In this document: positions 30,964-40,512 of the stretch, piece after piece
Position numbering within the stretch: position 1 is the stretch's first letter
How the letters are laid out: each line of letters starts with the position of its first letter
Assembly (NCBI GenBank): GCA_030426265.1
Contig: JAUHYP010000025.1
Location: 1 to 45,745 of the forward strand
Length of the DNA stretch: 45,745 nt
From: Gammaproteobacteria bacterium
GTDB taxonomy: Bacteria > Pseudomonadota > Gammaproteobacteria > Xanthomonadales > SZUA-36
Direction of reading: 5' to 3'
The notes under the pieces: model-generated
The model's input: the letters and a program-made list of their open reading frames with translations, nothing else
The model's database searches: none
What the model was told of the DNA's origin: nothing
Translations under genes and position numbers: made by a program

Positions 30964-31656
30964 ATGATCGAGAACTTCCACGAATTCGGCGACCGCATGA
31001 CGGCCTCGGAGGCCGCGGCGGAAGCCATCCGTGCGGCGCTCGTCACCGACCTGGAACAAGGGCCGGGCGCGGGGCTGGTGGTCAGCGGCGGCTCGACGCC
31101 GGTGGACTGCTTCGCGGCCCTGTCGCGCGCGGAGCTGGACTGGTCCGGCGTCAGTGTCTATCTCAGCGACGAGCGCTGCGTGCCGCCCAGCCACGAGGAC
31201 AGCAACGAGGCCATGGTGCGCCGCACGCTGCTGTCCGGGCCGGCGGCGGCCGCGGAGATGGTCGGCGTCTGGCGCGAGGGCGAGGGCGTCGACGGCCTGT
31301 GCGAGGCCCTGGACCGCCGCCTCGAGGCGCGCACGCGGCCCTTCGCCGCCGTGTTGCTGGGCATGGGCGCGGACGGCCATTTCGCGTCGCTGTTTCCGGA
31401 TTTCAGCGGCCTGTCCGCGGGCCTCGACCTCGCCAACCCGGCCCATTGCCTGCCGGTGGCCACGGCCGCCAGCCCCCATCCCCGCATCTCGCTGACCCTG
31501 TCCACCCTGGTTCGTACCCGCAGGCTGATCCTGCTGGCCTTCGGCGAGGCCAAGCGCTCCGTACTCGAGGACGCCGCCGAAGGCCGCGGCGCCTACCCGG
31601 TGCAGGCCCTGCTGGCCCAGGACCGTACCCCCGTCACCATCGCCTGGGCGCCCTGA
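30964..31656 (+). CDS. pgl: 6-phosphogluconolactonase (DevB type)
   Basis: Hydrolyses 6-phosphogluconolactone to 6-phosphogluconate. 230 residues of the NagB-like DevB/SOL family, with SGGSTP (41-46), YLSDERCVP (66-74) and [15 protein letters not shown] (about 134-148). An in-frame ATG at 30823 lies inside zwf and is rejected; the ATG at 30964 follows a GGGG motif and gives the expected N-terminus. The gene is 22 bases from zwf and 25 bases from edd. Confidence 0.95.
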   Translation: MIENFHEFGDRMTASEAAAEAIRAALVTDLEQGPGAGLVVSGGSTPVDCFAALSRAELDWSGVSVYLSDERCVPPSHEDSNEAMVRRTLLSGPAAAAEMVGVWREGEGVDGLCEALDRRLEARTRPFAAVLLGMGADGHFASLFPDFSGLSAGLDLANPAHCLPVATAASPHPRISLTLSTLVRTRRLILLAFGEAKRSVLEDAAEGRGAYPVQALLAQDRTPVTIAWAP

Positions 31657-31681
31657 GGGCGCGAACCGGGCGGGAGTCGTC

Positions 31682-33505
31682 ATGAACCCTGTTTTCCAAG
31701 CCGTCACCGAACGCATCATCGAACGCAGCCGCGCGAGCCGCGGCGCCTACCTGGCGCGCATCCGCGCCGCCGCCGGCGACCGGCCGACGCGTGGCGGCCT
31801 GGGCTGCAGCAACCTGGCCCATGGCGTGGCCGCCTGCGGCGCCGAGGACAAGAAGGCCCTGCAGGGCGACGTGGTCGCCAACATCGGCATCATCTCGGCC
31901 TACAACGACATGCTGAGCGCCCACCAGCCTTTCGAGGACTATCCAGCGCGCATCAAGGCCGCGGCGCGGGCCGCGGGGGCCGTGGCGCAGTTCGCCGGCG
32001 GCACGCCGGCCATGTGCGACGGGGTCACCCAGGGCCAGGACGGCATGGACCTCAGCCTGTTCAGCCGCGACGTGATCGCCCTGTCCACGGCCGTGGCCCT
32101 GAGCCACGACATGTTCGACGCGGCGCTCTGCCTGGGCGTCTGCGACAAGATCGTCCCGGGACTGTTGATCGGCGCGCTGAGCTTCGGCCACCTGCCGATC
32201 CTGTTCGTGCCCGCCGGGCCCATGCCCTCGGGCCTGCCGAACAAGGAGAAGGTGCGCATCCGCGAGGCCTTCACCGCTGGCGAGATCGGCCGCGAGGAGC
32301 TGCTGGCCGCCGAATGCGCCAGCTACCACTCCGCCGGCACCTGCACCTTCTACGGCACCGCGAACAGCAACCAGATGATGATGGAGTTCCTGGGCCTGCA
32401 GCTGCCCGGCGGCTCCTTCGTGAACCCCGGCACGGCCCTGCGCGACGCCCTCACCGAGGAAGCCGTGCGCGCGGTGCTGGCCACCACGCACCTGGCCGGA
32501 CCCGAGGCCTACCGGCCCATCGGCGAGATCGTCGACGAGCGGGCCGTGGTCAACGGCATCGCCGGCCTGCTGGCCACGGGCGGTTCGACCAATCACACCC
32601 TGCACCTGGTGGCCATCGCCCAGGCCGCCGGTATCCGGGTGACCTGGAGCGATTTCGCCGAGCTGTCCTCGGTGGTGCCGCTGCTGGCGCACGTCTATCC
32701 CAACGGCACCGCGGACGTGAACCATTTCCACGCCGCCGGCGGCCTGGGCTTCGTGATGCGCGAACTGCTGGACGCCGGCCTGCTGCACGAGGGCGTGCTG
32801 ACCTTCCGCGGCCGCGGGATGTCGAACTTCCTGGCCGAGCCCTTCCTGGAAGAGGGCGGCGTGGCCTGGCGCGAGCCTCCGGCGGAGAGCCTGGACGAGA
32901 AGGTCCTGCGCCCCGTGGCGCGCGCCTTCGATCGCGAGGGCGGCCTGAAACTGGTCTCCGGCAACATCGGCCGCGCCGTGGTGAAGGTCTCGGCGGTGGC
33001 GCCGGAGTTCCACCGCATCACCGCCCCGGCGCGCGTGTTCAGCTCGCAGGAAGGCCTCAAGGCCGCGTTCCAGGCGGGCGAGCTCGACGGCGACCTCGTC
33101 GCCGTGATCACCCACCAGGGACCCAGGGCAAACGGCATGCCCGAACTGCACAAGCTCACGCCCTACCTGGGCATCCTGCAGAACAAGGGCCACCGCGTGG
33201 CGCTGGTGACCGACGGACGCATGTCCGGGGCCTCCGGCAAGGTGCTCGCCGCCATCCACACGACGCCCGAGGCGCTCGACGGCGGCCTGGTGGGACGCAT
33301 CCGGGACGGCGACATGGTCACCGTCGACGCCACATCGGGTGTGCTCGAGGTGCAGCCGGCCGAGGGCCGGCTCGAAGATCGCGAAATCAGCCATCCCGAC
33401 CTGTCCTCCAGCCACCGAGGCATGGGCAGGGACCTGTTCGCGGCCTTCCGCCGCCAGGCTTCCGGCGCCGAGGAAGGCGCCAGTATTTTCGAGGAGGTTC
33501 GCTGA
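31682..33505 (+). CDS. edd: Phosphogluconate dehydratase
   Basis: Dehydrates 6-phosphogluconate to 2-keto-3-deoxy-6-phosphogluconate (KDPG), the committed step of the Entner-Doudoroff pathway. The family carries an iron-sulfur cluster. 607 residues, full length for the IlvD/Edd family, with [45 protein letters not shown] and [18 protein letters not shown]. The stop shares a base with the eda start (TGATG), coupling the two enzymes. Confidence 0.98.
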   Translation: MNPVFQAVTERIIERSRASRGAYLARIRAAAGDRPTRGGLGCSNLAHGVAACGAEDKKALQGDVVANIGIISAYNDMLSAHQPFEDYPARIKAAARAAGAVAQFAGGTPAMCDGVTQGQDGMDLSLFSRDVIALSTAVALSHDMFDAALCLGVCDKIVPGLLIGALSFGHLPILFVPAGPMPSGLPNKEKVRIREAFTAGEIGREELLAAECASYHSAGTCTFYGTANSNQMMMEFLGLQLPGGSFVNPGTALRDALTEEAVRAVLATTHLAGPEAYRPIGEIVDERAVVNGIAGLLATGGSTNHTLHLVAIAQAAGIRVTWSDFAELSSVVPLLAHVYPNGTADVNHFHAAGGLGFVMRELLDAGLLHEGVLTFRGRGMSNFLAEPFLEEGGVAWREPPAESLDEKVLRPVARAFDREGGLKLVSGNIGRAVVKVSAVAPEFHRITAPARVFSSQEGLKAAFQAGELDGDLVAVITHQGPRANGMPELHKLTPYLGILQNKGHRVALVTDGRMSGASGKVLAAIHTTPEALDGGLVGRIRDGDMVTVDATSGVLEVQPAEGRLEDREISHPDLSSSHRGMGRDLFAAFRRQASGAEEGASIFEEVR

Positions 33506-34122
33506 TGGACGCGACCGAACTGCTTTCAGGCGCGCGTGTCGTGCCCGTGGTCGTGATGGACGACCCCGATTTCGCAGTGCCCCTGGCCGAAGCCTTCCTG
33601 GAGGCCGGCCTCGGCGCCATAGAGATCACGCTGCGCACCGAGGCGGCGCTGGACTGCATCAAGCGGATCGCCACGAAAGTGCCGGACATGATCGTGGGCG
33701 CCGGTAGCATCCGTGACCGCGGCCAGTTCACCCAGGTGCGCGACGCGGGTGGGCGCTTCGCCGTCAGTCCCGGCCACAGCAACAGCCTGGCCGTGGCCGC
33801 CATGGACCACCGCATGCCCTTCGTGCCCGGCGCCGTGACGGCCTCGGAAGTCATCGCCCTGCGCGAATGGGGCTACACACTGGTCAAGTTCTTCCCGGCT
33901 GAACTGGCCGGTGGCCTGAAGATGATCCAGGCGCTCTCCGGCCCCCTGCCGGAAGCCCGGTTCTTTCCCACCGGCGGCATTACCGCCGAGTCCGCGAAGG
34001 CCTACCTGGCCGCGCCTCAGGTGGCCTGCGTCGGCGGATCCTGGCTGACGCCGAAAGACCTGCTGGCCAACCGTGACCTCGACGCGCTGTCCGCCCTGGC
34101 CCGCGAGGCGGCGGCACTCTGA
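33505..34122 (+). CDS. eda: KDPG aldolase (2-dehydro-3-deoxy-phosphogluconate aldolase)
   Basis: Splits KDPG into pyruvate and glyceraldehyde-3-phosphate by a Schiff-base mechanism. 205 residues, the usual length of this trimeric TIM-barrel enzyme. The Schiff-base lysine is Lys128 in LVKFFPAE and the catalytic Glu40 lies in IEITLRT; FFPTGGI forms the phosphate site. With zwf, pgl and edd it completes the pathway. No glucokinase or transporter gene lies in the cluster. Confidence 0.97.
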   Translation: MDATELLSGARVVPVVVMDDPDFAVPLAEAFLEAGLGAIEITLRTEAALDCIKRIATKVPDMIVGAGSIRDRGQFTQVRDAGGRFAVSPGHSNSLAVAAMDHRMPFVPGAVTASEVIALREWGYTLVKFFPAELAGGLKMIQALSGPLPEARFFPTGGITAESAKAYLAAPQVACVGGSWLTPKDLLANRDLDALSALAREAAAL

Positions 34123-34232
34123 TCGCCGCAGGGCGGTTCTGAAGATTCGCCTCGGGTGGCCTCCCGACTGCCATCAATCCATCACATCCCGCTGCTAGTC
34201 TCGAAAGGCCGATAACACCAAGGAATCGCGTT

Positions 34233-35450
34233 TTGCGCGCCAGGCGCCTGCTCTGCATGAACCTGCTTCAACGCTACCTGTCACTGATCCGTCACGCGGC
34301 CTGGCCCGGCGCGCGCGGTATTGCGCGCCCGACGCCCCGGCACTACCTGGCCACCTTCGGCGTGCTGCTGGTGCTGCCCTTCTTCCTGGTCTACCACGCC
34401 ATCGGCTTCGCGCTGGACGAGCTGCTGTTCCGCGGCTACCGCAGGGTGAAGGTGGAGTCGCCGGTGTTCGTGCTGGGACCGCCCCGCAGCGCGACGACGG
34501 CGGTTCACTCGGTGCTGGCCGAGGACCGGCAATTCACGACCTTCCTGACCTGGGAGTGCTTCTTCGGCCTGTCGGTGAGCTGGCGCAAGCTGTGGCGCAC
34601 CGTGGGCCGGGCCGATGCCCGCGTCGGCCGCCCGCTGGGACGCCTCGTGGACGCCGTCACGCGACGCCTGGCGGGCGGCCTCGAAGCGGTCCACCCCGTG
34701 CGCCTGGACGCCCCGGAGGAGGACTACTTCGCCTTCGCACCCCTGTTGTGGTGCTTCCTGCTGGTGGTGCCGTTTCCGGACACGCCCTGGCTGTGGCGCT
34801 GGGGCCGCTTCGACGAGGCCCTGGAACCGGAGGAAAAGTCGCGGCTGATGGCCAGCTACCGGCGGGCCATCCAGCGGCACCTGTACGCGCATCCGGGCAA
34901 ACGCTACCTGGCGAAGAACGCCGTGTTCGCACCACTGGCGCAGGCGCTGCTGCAGGCCTTTCCGGATGCCCGGGTGGTGTGCTGCCTGCGCGAGCCCCGG
35001 GAGGCGCTGTCGTCCCAGTTGTCCTGCCTGGATCCGTCACTGCGCGGATTTCACGGCGACTACGACCAGCGCCGCTTCGCCAATCGCATGGCGGGCCTGT
35101 ACGGCTTCTACTACCGCAACCTTTTCGCGGCGCTTGGGCGCCCCGGGTCACACCGCGCCGTTTTCCTGCCGGTGCCCGCCCTGGGCCGGCTGCCGGCCGC
35201 GGTGGGCGAGATCTACCGCGCACTGGGCCTGGAGGCGGATACCGCGTTTCGCGAGCGGGTCGTGTTCCGGGCCCAGGCATTCCGTGACTGGCGCTCGGAC
35301 CACCGCCACCGGCCGGCGGAGCTGGCCGTGGATGCCCACGTGCTGCGCAGCGCCTTCGATGATCTTTCCGGACGTTTCGATTTCACGGGGGACCGGGTGG
35401 TGGTCTGCAACGCACCCAGGGACCAGCTCGCGCGGGTGGCCGGACTGTGA
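34233..35450 (+). CDS. Sulfotransferase-family protein, membrane-associated
   Basis: 405 residues. A hydrophobic segment at about 40-62 is followed by the PAPS 5'-phosphosulfate-binding loop FVLGPPRSATTA (79-90), and a second conserved region FPDARVVCCLREPREALSS (about 248-266) resembles the 3'-phosphate-binding motif. Family members move sulfate from PAPS to sugar, lipid or protein hydroxyls; the acceptor here is unknown. The start is TTG 34233 with AAGGAA seven bases upstream; ATG 34257 lacks a ribosome binding site. It overlaps the following glycosyltransferase gene by four bases, so a glycan or glycolipid acceptor is a reasonable inference. Confidence 0.82.
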   Translation: MRARRLLCMNLLQRYLSLIRHAAWPGARGIARPTPRHYLATFGVLLVLPFFLVYHAIGFALDELLFRGYRRVKVESPVFVLGPPRSATTAVHSVLAEDRQFTTFLTWECFFGLSVSWRKLWRTVGRADARVGRPLGRLVDAVTRRLAGGLEAVHPVRLDAPEEDYFAFAPLLWCFLLVVPFPDTPWLWRWGRFDEALEPEEKSRLMASYRRAIQRHLYAHPGKRYLAKNAVFAPLAQALLQAFPDARVVCCLREPREALSSQLSCLDPSLRGFHGDYDQRRFANRMAGLYGFYYRNLFAALGRPGSHRAVFLPVPALGRLPAAVGEIYRALGLEADTAFRERVVFRAQAFRDWRSDHRHRPAELAVDAHVLRSAFDDLSGRFDFTGDRVVVCNAPRDQLARVAGL

Positions 35451-36586
35451 GCGGTCCGGCGACCGTCTCCACCGGAGCGTTGCGGGTCGCCATCGTTTCC
35501 GATGCCGCGCCCGAGCGCAACGGCGTAGGCACCTATCACCGGGACCTCTCGGCCCACCTGGCGGCGGCCATCGGCCAGGTGGAACTGCTGTGTCCGGGTT
35601 TCGGTGACCAGCCATTGCCCCAGTGGATTTCGGTACCCCTGCCGGGGGATTCGACCCAGCGACTGGGCATGCCTTCGCCCTTCGAACTGAAGCGGCGTCT
35701 GCTGGCGCTCGAACCCCACACGGTGGTGGTGGCCACGCCCGGCGTGCACGGCCTGCTGGGGGCTCGCTACGCGGCGCAGCTCGGCGCGCGACTGGTGTAC
35801 GTGATGCACACCCATTACGAGAACCTCACGAAGTTGTACTGGCGGGGCCTGATGCGCCCGGTCAACCAGGCCTACCTGCGCACCGCCAACCGGCACCTGC
35901 TGCGGCGTGCCGATTCGGTGGCCGGCGTGTCCGAGGAGATGTGTGAACTGGCCCGGGCCGGTGGCGCTTCGGCGGCGCAGCGCGTCGGGACCCTGTTGCC
36001 GCGGGACTTCATCGATGCGCCGATCGCGGCGCGGGACGGAGGCCTCCGCCGGGTCCTGTTCCTGGGCCGGCTCGCCGCCGAGAAGCGTGTCGGAACGCTG
36101 ATCGAGGCGGCCGAACGCCTGCCGGAGCTGTCCTTCCGGATCGCCGGCGAAGGCCCCATGCGCCGCGCCGTGGAAGCGGCGGCGGCGCGTCTGCCCAACC
36201 TCGACTACCTCGGTTGGATTTCACGCGGCGACGTGCGGGGCCTGCTGGATGACTCGGACCTGCTGGTGCTGCCTTCACAGGTGGAAGCCTTCGGCACCGT
36301 GGCGCTGGAAGCCATGGCGCGGGGCGTGTCCACCCTGGTGTCGCCGGGCAGTGGCATCCGCGACTGGCGGGACCTGGGGCGCGCCCTCTTCACCATCGGC
36401 GACGGCGAGGCGGTGAGCGATGCCATCGCCCGGGTGCGCGCCGTGGACCCCGGCATCCGCCGGCGCAAGGCCGAGATGGGTCGGCAGGCGGCCGCGGCCA
36501 TGTGCCGCGACACGCTCGACCAGTGGCTGGAACTGCTCACGCCCGACATGGCCGCCGCGACTGCCGTCGCCCGCCAGGAAGCCTGA
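35447..36586 (+). CDS. Glycosyltransferase, GT4 family
   Basis: 379 residues with a GT-B fold. The N-terminal acceptor half contains VAIVSDAAPERNGVGTYHRDL and VYVMHTHYENLTKLYW; the C-terminal nucleotide-sugar half has VLFLGRLAAEKRVGTLIEAAE and the GT4 E-x7-E motif EAFGTVALE (Glu280/Glu288). The histidine-rich HTHYEN resembles GT4 enzymes that glycosylate membrane lipids, but that is only suggestive. The start is a GTG overlapping the sulfotransferase stop (GTGA). The next gene begins eight bases after its end. Confidence 0.9.
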   Translation: MSGPATVSTGALRVAIVSDAAPERNGVGTYHRDLSAHLAAAIGQVELLCPGFGDQPLPQWISVPLPGDSTQRLGMPSPFELKRRLLALEPHTVVVATPGVHGLLGARYAAQLGARLVYVMHTHYENLTKLYWRGLMRPVNQAYLRTANRHLLRRADSVAGVSEEMCELARAGGASAAQRVGTLLPRDFIDAPIAARDGGLRRVLFLGRLAAEKRVGTLIEAAERLPELSFRIAGEGPMRRAVEAAAARLPNLDYLGWISRGDVRGLLDDSDLLVLPSQVEAFGTVALEAMARGVSTLVSPGSGIRDWRDLGRALFTIGDGEAVSDAIARVRAVDPGIRRRKAEMGRQAAAAMCRDTLDQWLELLTPDMAAATAVARQEA

Positions 36587-36593
36587 TCCGGCC

Positions 36594-37331
36594 ATGATCC
36601 GGACGCTGGTGTCCGTGCACGACGTCATGCCGCACACGCTGGACGCGGTGCACGAGCAACTGCGCCTGCTCGCGGCGCACGGCGTGGGCCGTGCGACTCT
36701 GCTGGTGGTTCCCGGCCTGGACTGGACCCGGGAGGGGCTGGATCGCCTGCGCGCCTGGGAAGCCGACGGGCACGAGCTGGCGGGACACGGCTGGGCGCAC
36801 CGGGTCGAGCGCGTGCGCGGTGTCCGCCATCGCGTCTATGCCGCCCTGGTGTCCCGCAACGCGGCCGAGCACATGGCCCTGGACCGGTCCGGAATCGAGT
36901 CACTGCTGCTGCGCAACCGCGAGTGGTTCGGGGCCAATGGCCTGCGGGCGCCGGCTTTGTACGTCCCGCCGGCCTGGGCCTTGGGCGATGCGCCCCTGGA
37001 GGCCTACGCGGCAGCGGGTTTCCGGCTGGTGGAGGGCCTGCAGGGGGTCCACGATCTGGGCACCGGACGGTTGCTCCGCATCCCGGCCATCGGCTACGAA
37101 GCCGTGAACGCCTGGCGGGCCTCGGTGCTTCGTGCCAGCAATGCCGGCAACCGGTGGCTGGCGCGCCGCCAGGGCTGGCTGCGCCTGGCGCTGCATCCGG
37201 GAGACCTTTCCCTGCCCCTGGCGGGCGAGGCGCTACGCGACATCACCCTGCTCGGCGACACTTATCTCTACCGCGACCTGTTGCCCGACAGCGACGTTCC
37301 CGGCTATCCGCCCTGGCGGGCCGCGGCCTGA
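36594..37331 (+). CDS. DUF2334-type polysaccharide deacetylase-like protein
   Basis: 245 residues. The start SVHDVMPHT with His9-Asp10 and the metal-binding HGWAHR (His65-x3-His69) match the NodB-type deacetylase fold in its DUF2334 variant; LALHPGDLSLP near the end supplies a further conserved His. There is no signal peptide, so it would act in the cytoplasm, probably on the same sugar intermediate as its two neighbours. The start at 36594 follows the GT4 stop by seven bases; an in-frame ATG at 36420 inside that gene is rejected. Confidence 0.82.
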   Translation: MIRTLVSVHDVMPHTLDAVHEQLRLLAAHGVGRATLLVVPGLDWTREGLDRLRAWEADGHELAGHGWAHRVERVRGVRHRVYAALVSRNAAEHMALDRSGIESLLLRNREWFGANGLRAPALYVPPAWALGDAPLEAYAAAGFRLVEGLQGVHDLGTGRLLRIPAIGYEAVNAWRASVLRASNAGNRWLARRQGWLRLALHPGDLSLPLAGEALRDITLLGDTYLYRDLLPDSDVPGYPPWRAAA

Positions 37332-37393
37332 AGATTGACCTTCGTCGCCGCCTCGGGGAGCATGGTGCCCCCCTCAAGACCGGAGTCGCCGAC

Positions 37394-38248
37394 ATGATGC
37401 TTCGCTCACTCGCCTGTACCGCCCTGGTTTCACTCGCCTTTTCCGCACCGCCCGTTGCCGCCTCGGAGGCCGGGGAGCGCCTCGGCGCCGTGCTGGATGC
37501 CCAGCCGGCCGAAGTGCAGGCCCGCTATGCCGACCGCCACCCCGCTGAAACCCTCGACTTCTTCGGCGTCGAGCCGGGTATGACGGTGCTCGAAGCCCTG
37601 CCGGGCGGTGGCTGGTACACGAAGATCCTGGTCGACTACCTCGGTCCGGAGGGCGGCCTGGTCGGCGCGGACTATGCCGAATCCATGTGGCCGCTGTTCG
37701 GCTTCTTTTCCGATGATTTCATTGCCGGCAAGGCGACCTGGGTGGCCGACTGGACCGCCGAGGCCAACGCCTGGGTCGAAGGCGGCGCCCCGGTGAGCGC
37801 CTTCCAGTTCGGCAGCCTGCCCGAAGCCATGGAGGGCAGCGTCGACACGGTGCTGCTGGTGCGTGCGCTGCACAACCTGGCCCGCTTCGAGGGGCAGGGC
37901 GGCTACCTGACGGCGGCGCTTTCGGACGTGCACGCCGCGCTCAAGTCCGGCGGGATCGTCGGCGTCGTCCAGCACGAGGCGCGACCGGACACCAGCGACG
38001 ACTTCGCGGACGGGAGCCACGGCTACCTCAAGAAAGCCTTCGTGATCGAGGCGTTCGAAGCGGCCGGATTCGAGTTCGTGGCCGAGAGTGCCATCAACGA
38101 GAACCCGAACGACCAGCCGGGTCCCGAGGACGTCGTGTGGCGACTGCCGCCGACGCTGATGGGCACCCAGGAGGGTTCTGAAGCCCGTGCGGCCATGCAG
38201 GCCATCGGCGAGTCGAACCGGATGACGCTGAAGTTCCGGAAACCCTGA
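37394..38248 (+). CDS. Exported methyltransferase-like protein (COG4798 type)
   Basis: 284 residues with a plausible signal peptide (1-23, ending VAAS). The body has a Rossmann-like methyltransferase fold with motif I altered to VLEALPGGGWYTKIL (65-79) and a post-motif segment VDTVLLVRALHNLARF. The family is annotated as predicted methyltransferase, although export of a SAM-dependent enzyme is odd because the periplasm should lack SAM. GGAG lies eight bases before ATG 37394; ATG 37397 is almost equally possible. It is separated from the three-gene sugar cluster by 62 bases and may be read on its own. Confidence 0.8.
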   Translation: MMLRSLACTALVSLAFSAPPVAASEAGERLGAVLDAQPAEVQARYADRHPAETLDFFGVEPGMTVLEALPGGGWYTKILVDYLGPEGGLVGADYAESMWPLFGFFSDDFIAGKATWVADWTAEANAWVEGGAPVSAFQFGSLPEAMEGSVDTVLLVRALHNLARFEGQGGYLTAALSDVHAALKSGGIVGVVQHEARPDTSDDFADGSHGYLKKAFVIEAFEAAGFEFVAESAINENPNDQPGPEDVVWRLPPTLMGTQEGSEARAAMQAIGESNRMTLKFRKP

Positions 38249-38283
38249 ACGAGAGACCGCCGCGGACGGCGGCGGAAATTGAA

Positions 38284-38311
38284 GACGCCGGTTCCAGGTG
38301 GGGCCGGCGTC
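38284..38311. terminator. Hairpin between convergent methyltransferase genes
   Basis: GACGCCGG (38284-38291) pairs perfectly with CCGGCGTC (38304-38311) around a 12-base loop. It lies in the 83-base gap between two converging genes and could serve as a bidirectional terminator. No T tract is present on either strand. Confidence 0.4.
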
Positions 38312-38331
38312 GTCGCCGGCGTGCCCGGCGC

Positions 38332-39024
38332 CTAGGCCGGAGTGCGAAACACCAGCTTGTGGCCCCGGCGTTTCACGAAGCGCAGGCCGGCGTCCTTGGC
38401 CACGTTGCGGATGCCCCGCGCGCTGTTGAATTGCACCATCGCCCCCAGTGAACCCGGATCCTTGCGGTAGTTTTCCGCGCTCTCGCGAAACTGATCGTCG
38501 TTGGCCAGCCTGGGCCAGCGAAACAAGCGGTCCGCGTCGGCGAAATCGAGAATGGCCCGCCCGCCCGGCTTGAGGACACGCCGGAATTCGCGGAAATAGC
38601 TGTCCATGTCGTAGAGGTTCAGGTGGATGAACACCGACATGGAGACGACCTTGTCGATGCTGTGGTTGGCAATGGGCGAAAGGTCGCGCGGCGCGATCTG
38701 GTGAAAGCGGATGTTGTCGTGCTCGCGGCACTCGTACCGGGCGAAATCCAGGAAGGCCGGGCTGATGTCGCAGGCCTCGACCCGCGCGCCCAGTTCGGCC
38801 AGCCGGCCCGTGCCGAAGCCGCACCCGGAACCCAGGTCCAGCAGGGTGTCGCCAGGCTGGACGCCGCCGGTCTTCGCCATGATGTCCGCGTATTTCCGCC
38901 GCTCTTCCCTGATCTCGGGCAGCTTCGCTTCCGGGTCGTCACCGAAACGGAACCCGATCAGGTGTATGAGCAGCGCCTTGCGGTCCGCGGGGTCGAGTTC
39001 GACCCATGGCTGGCGTGATTCCAA
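38332..39024 (-). CDS. SAM-dependent class I methyltransferase, substrate unknown
   Basis: 230 residues. After a helical N-terminal part (DPADRKALLIHLIGFRFGDD) comes a standard class I core with motif I LDLGSGCGFG (62-71), the acidic end of beta 2 (ACDIS) and the UbiE/Methyltransf_11-like segment VLKPGGRAILDFADADRLF. There is no signal peptide. The next gene upstream on this strand is a cupin, 86 bases away with a hairpin between, so co-transcription is uncertain. The substrate cannot be guessed from the sequence. Confidence 0.85.
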   Translation of the reverse strand: MESRQPWVELDPADRKALLIHLIGFRFGDDPEAKLPEIREERRKYADIMAKTGGVQPGDTLLDLGSGCGFGTGRLAELGARVEACDISPAFLDFARYECREHDNIRFHQIAPRDLSPIANHSIDKVVSMSVFIHLNLYDMDSYFREFRRVLKPGGRAILDFADADRLFRWPRLANDDQFRESAENYRKDPGSLGAMVQFNSARGIRNVAKDAGLRFVKRRGHKLVFRTPA

Positions 39025-39093
39025 GGGGATGTCCTGAGGGGGAATGTCGAGTTGGGAGTGTACCCAAAACGACGCGAGGCTCCCATGCGTAAG

Positions 39094-39110
39094 GCCCTTC
39101 CCGAAAGGGC
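39094..39110 (-). terminator. Short hairpin after the cupin gene
   Basis: A 6-bp stem (GCCCTT/AAGGGC) with a 5-base loop begins immediately beyond the cupin stop codon on the minus strand. It is short and has only a weak T-containing tail. Confidence 0.4.
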
Positions 39111-39500
39111 TCAGGAATGCGTCTTGACGAACAGGGTCACCAGCGGCCGGTCACCCACCTGGCGGCTCCAGTGGCCATGAATCGAGGGGTCGAATTCGGC
39201 CCCTTCGGGCAGGACGTCGTTGGAATGGAAGTGTTCGCCCGCCGAGAACACGCGCGAGGTTCCGTCCGGCAGGCCGATTTCCATCTGTCCCGACAGGATG
39301 AACACCCACTGCGGTTCGGTCGTGCAGTGCACGGCGCTGCGATAACCGACGGGGCTCTCACGCCATTGCATTCCCTGGACCGTCTGGATGTTCGACAGGC
39401 GTAATTGCGCATGGCCCTGGTCCAGTGAAATGGCCTGCTCCACGAAAGCGGCGCGACCGTCGTTGCCGGTCTGGAGCAGGACCTGGGTCAGGGTAGGCAT
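39111..39500 (-). CDS. Small single-domain cupin protein
   Basis: 129 residues forming one cupin beta-barrel. The core runs from AVHCTTEPQWVFILSGQMEIGLPDG (about 57-80) to FSAGEHFHSNDVLPEG (85-100). The usual first-motif HxH is reduced to a single His58 (HCTTEPQ), while GEHFH carries two His, so metal binding may be altered. Single-domain cupins include sensors, isomerases and dioxygenases; no function can be given. ATG start at 39500. Confidence 0.82.
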   Translation of the reverse strand: MPTLTQVLLQTGNDGRAAFVEQAISLDQGHAQLRLSNIQTVQGMQWRESPVGYRSAVHCTTEPQWVFILSGQMEIGLPDGTSRVFSAGEHFHSNDVLPEGAEFDPSIHGHWSRQVGDRPLVTLFVKTHS

Positions 39501-39576
39501 GGAGGCATTCTAGCCGAGGGACTCACCGGGGTTCGGTCGGCACGTCGCTGGCCGGCCCGGCGACCTTGGGAGCCTG

Positions 39577-40512
39577 TCAGATCGATTGCAGGCCCGCGGC
39601 CGCGACGATTCTCCGGAACATGGGCGCGGGAAGTTCTTTCCGGTATTTCGAGCTGATCTGTTTGACGGCGTCGGCGGCTGCCTTCAAATGATGGGCCGAC
39701 CCGGGCATCCGCAGGCTCAGCCTGTTCCGGGTGACATCCTGGAAGTGCGTGACGGAAGCCGCCTGCCGTTCCCAGTCCAGGGTCTTCAGGGAGTAGCCCA
39801 GGGCGGCCATTCTCCGGTGGATCAGGGCGCCGGTGTCGTTGTAGGCATAAGGAAGGTCGAACCGCTGTTTGCGCGTCCCTTCGCGAGACAGGGCCGGGTT
39901 CGTGAGACGTGGCAGCGACTGTCCCGGAAACAGGGTCTTTTTGAAGGTTCTGGGCCAGAACCGGAAGGCGCGTCGTTCCAGGCTGGCCTCGAAACTCACC
40001 TCGTCCTCCAGCGCCTGCTTGATGTGTGACGTCTTGAAAGCGCAGAACGGCATCCAGGGGCGCTCGCTGTGCCAGGCGAAGGAGCGGCGGTAAGTCGCCG
40101 CCGCCGATCCGTTCTGCAGCCAGCCCAACCCGTAACAGTCTTCTTCGTCAACGAACGCCTCGTAGGCATCCAGAAAGTGCCGTCCGTCCAGGATTTCCGC
40201 GTCGGAATCCAGGTGAACCAGGACATGCGAGCGGGTGGTCGCGTACAGGCGGTCCAGCGCGTTGCCGCCGGCCTTCGATGGCATGCGCTCGAAGCGGATG
40301 CCCAGCTCGCGGCACAGCTTCATGCACAGCCCGGTCTCATGGCGGTTGGCGCTGCAATCGACGATCACCGTCTCGAAGGGCAGGTGGCGAATCGCACTGA
40401 GTGCCGCCAGGGCGGTCAGTGCGACCGTATCGACGTTGAAAATGACGACCCGGGTCGTTGATTGGCGGGCTCTCGGCGACGTGCGATCCATTTCCGAATT
40501 CGACTGCTGCAC
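39577..40512 (-). CDS. Glycosyltransferase-like protein (GT-A, family 2 type)
   Basis: 311 residues. RVVIFNVDTVALTALAALSAIRHLPFETVIVDCSAN has the beta-alpha-beta start of a GT-A nucleotide-sugar fold, and VLVHLDSDAEIL supplies a DxD-like motif (Asp102-Ser-Asp104). The C-terminal half, with many aromatic and basic residues, is not one I recognise. No membrane segment is visible. The start is ATG 40512 or ATG 40491, which would remove seven polar residues. It is the last core-type gene before the tRNA-Phe fragment, with base composition between the core and the accessory region. Confidence 0.75.
   Translation of the reverse strand: MQQSNSEMDRTSPRARQSTTRVVIFNVDTVALTALAALSAIRHLPFETVIVDCSANRHETGLCMKLCRELGIRFERMPSKAGGNALDRLYATTRSHVLVHLDSDAEILDGRHFLDAYEAFVDEEDCYGLGWLQNGSAAATYRRSFAWHSERPWMPFCAFKTSHIKQALEDEVSFEASLERRAFRFWPRTFKKTLFPGQSLPRLTNPALSREGTRKQRFDLPYAYNDTGALIHRRMAALGYSLKTLDWERQAASVTHFQDVTRNRLSLRMPGSAHHLKAAADAVKQISSKYRKELPAPMFRRIVAAAGLQSI

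Noticed and set aside
31634-33415. A 593-codon minus-strand frame under edd.
   Set aside because: edd is full length with all motifs; the antisense translation is low-complexity.
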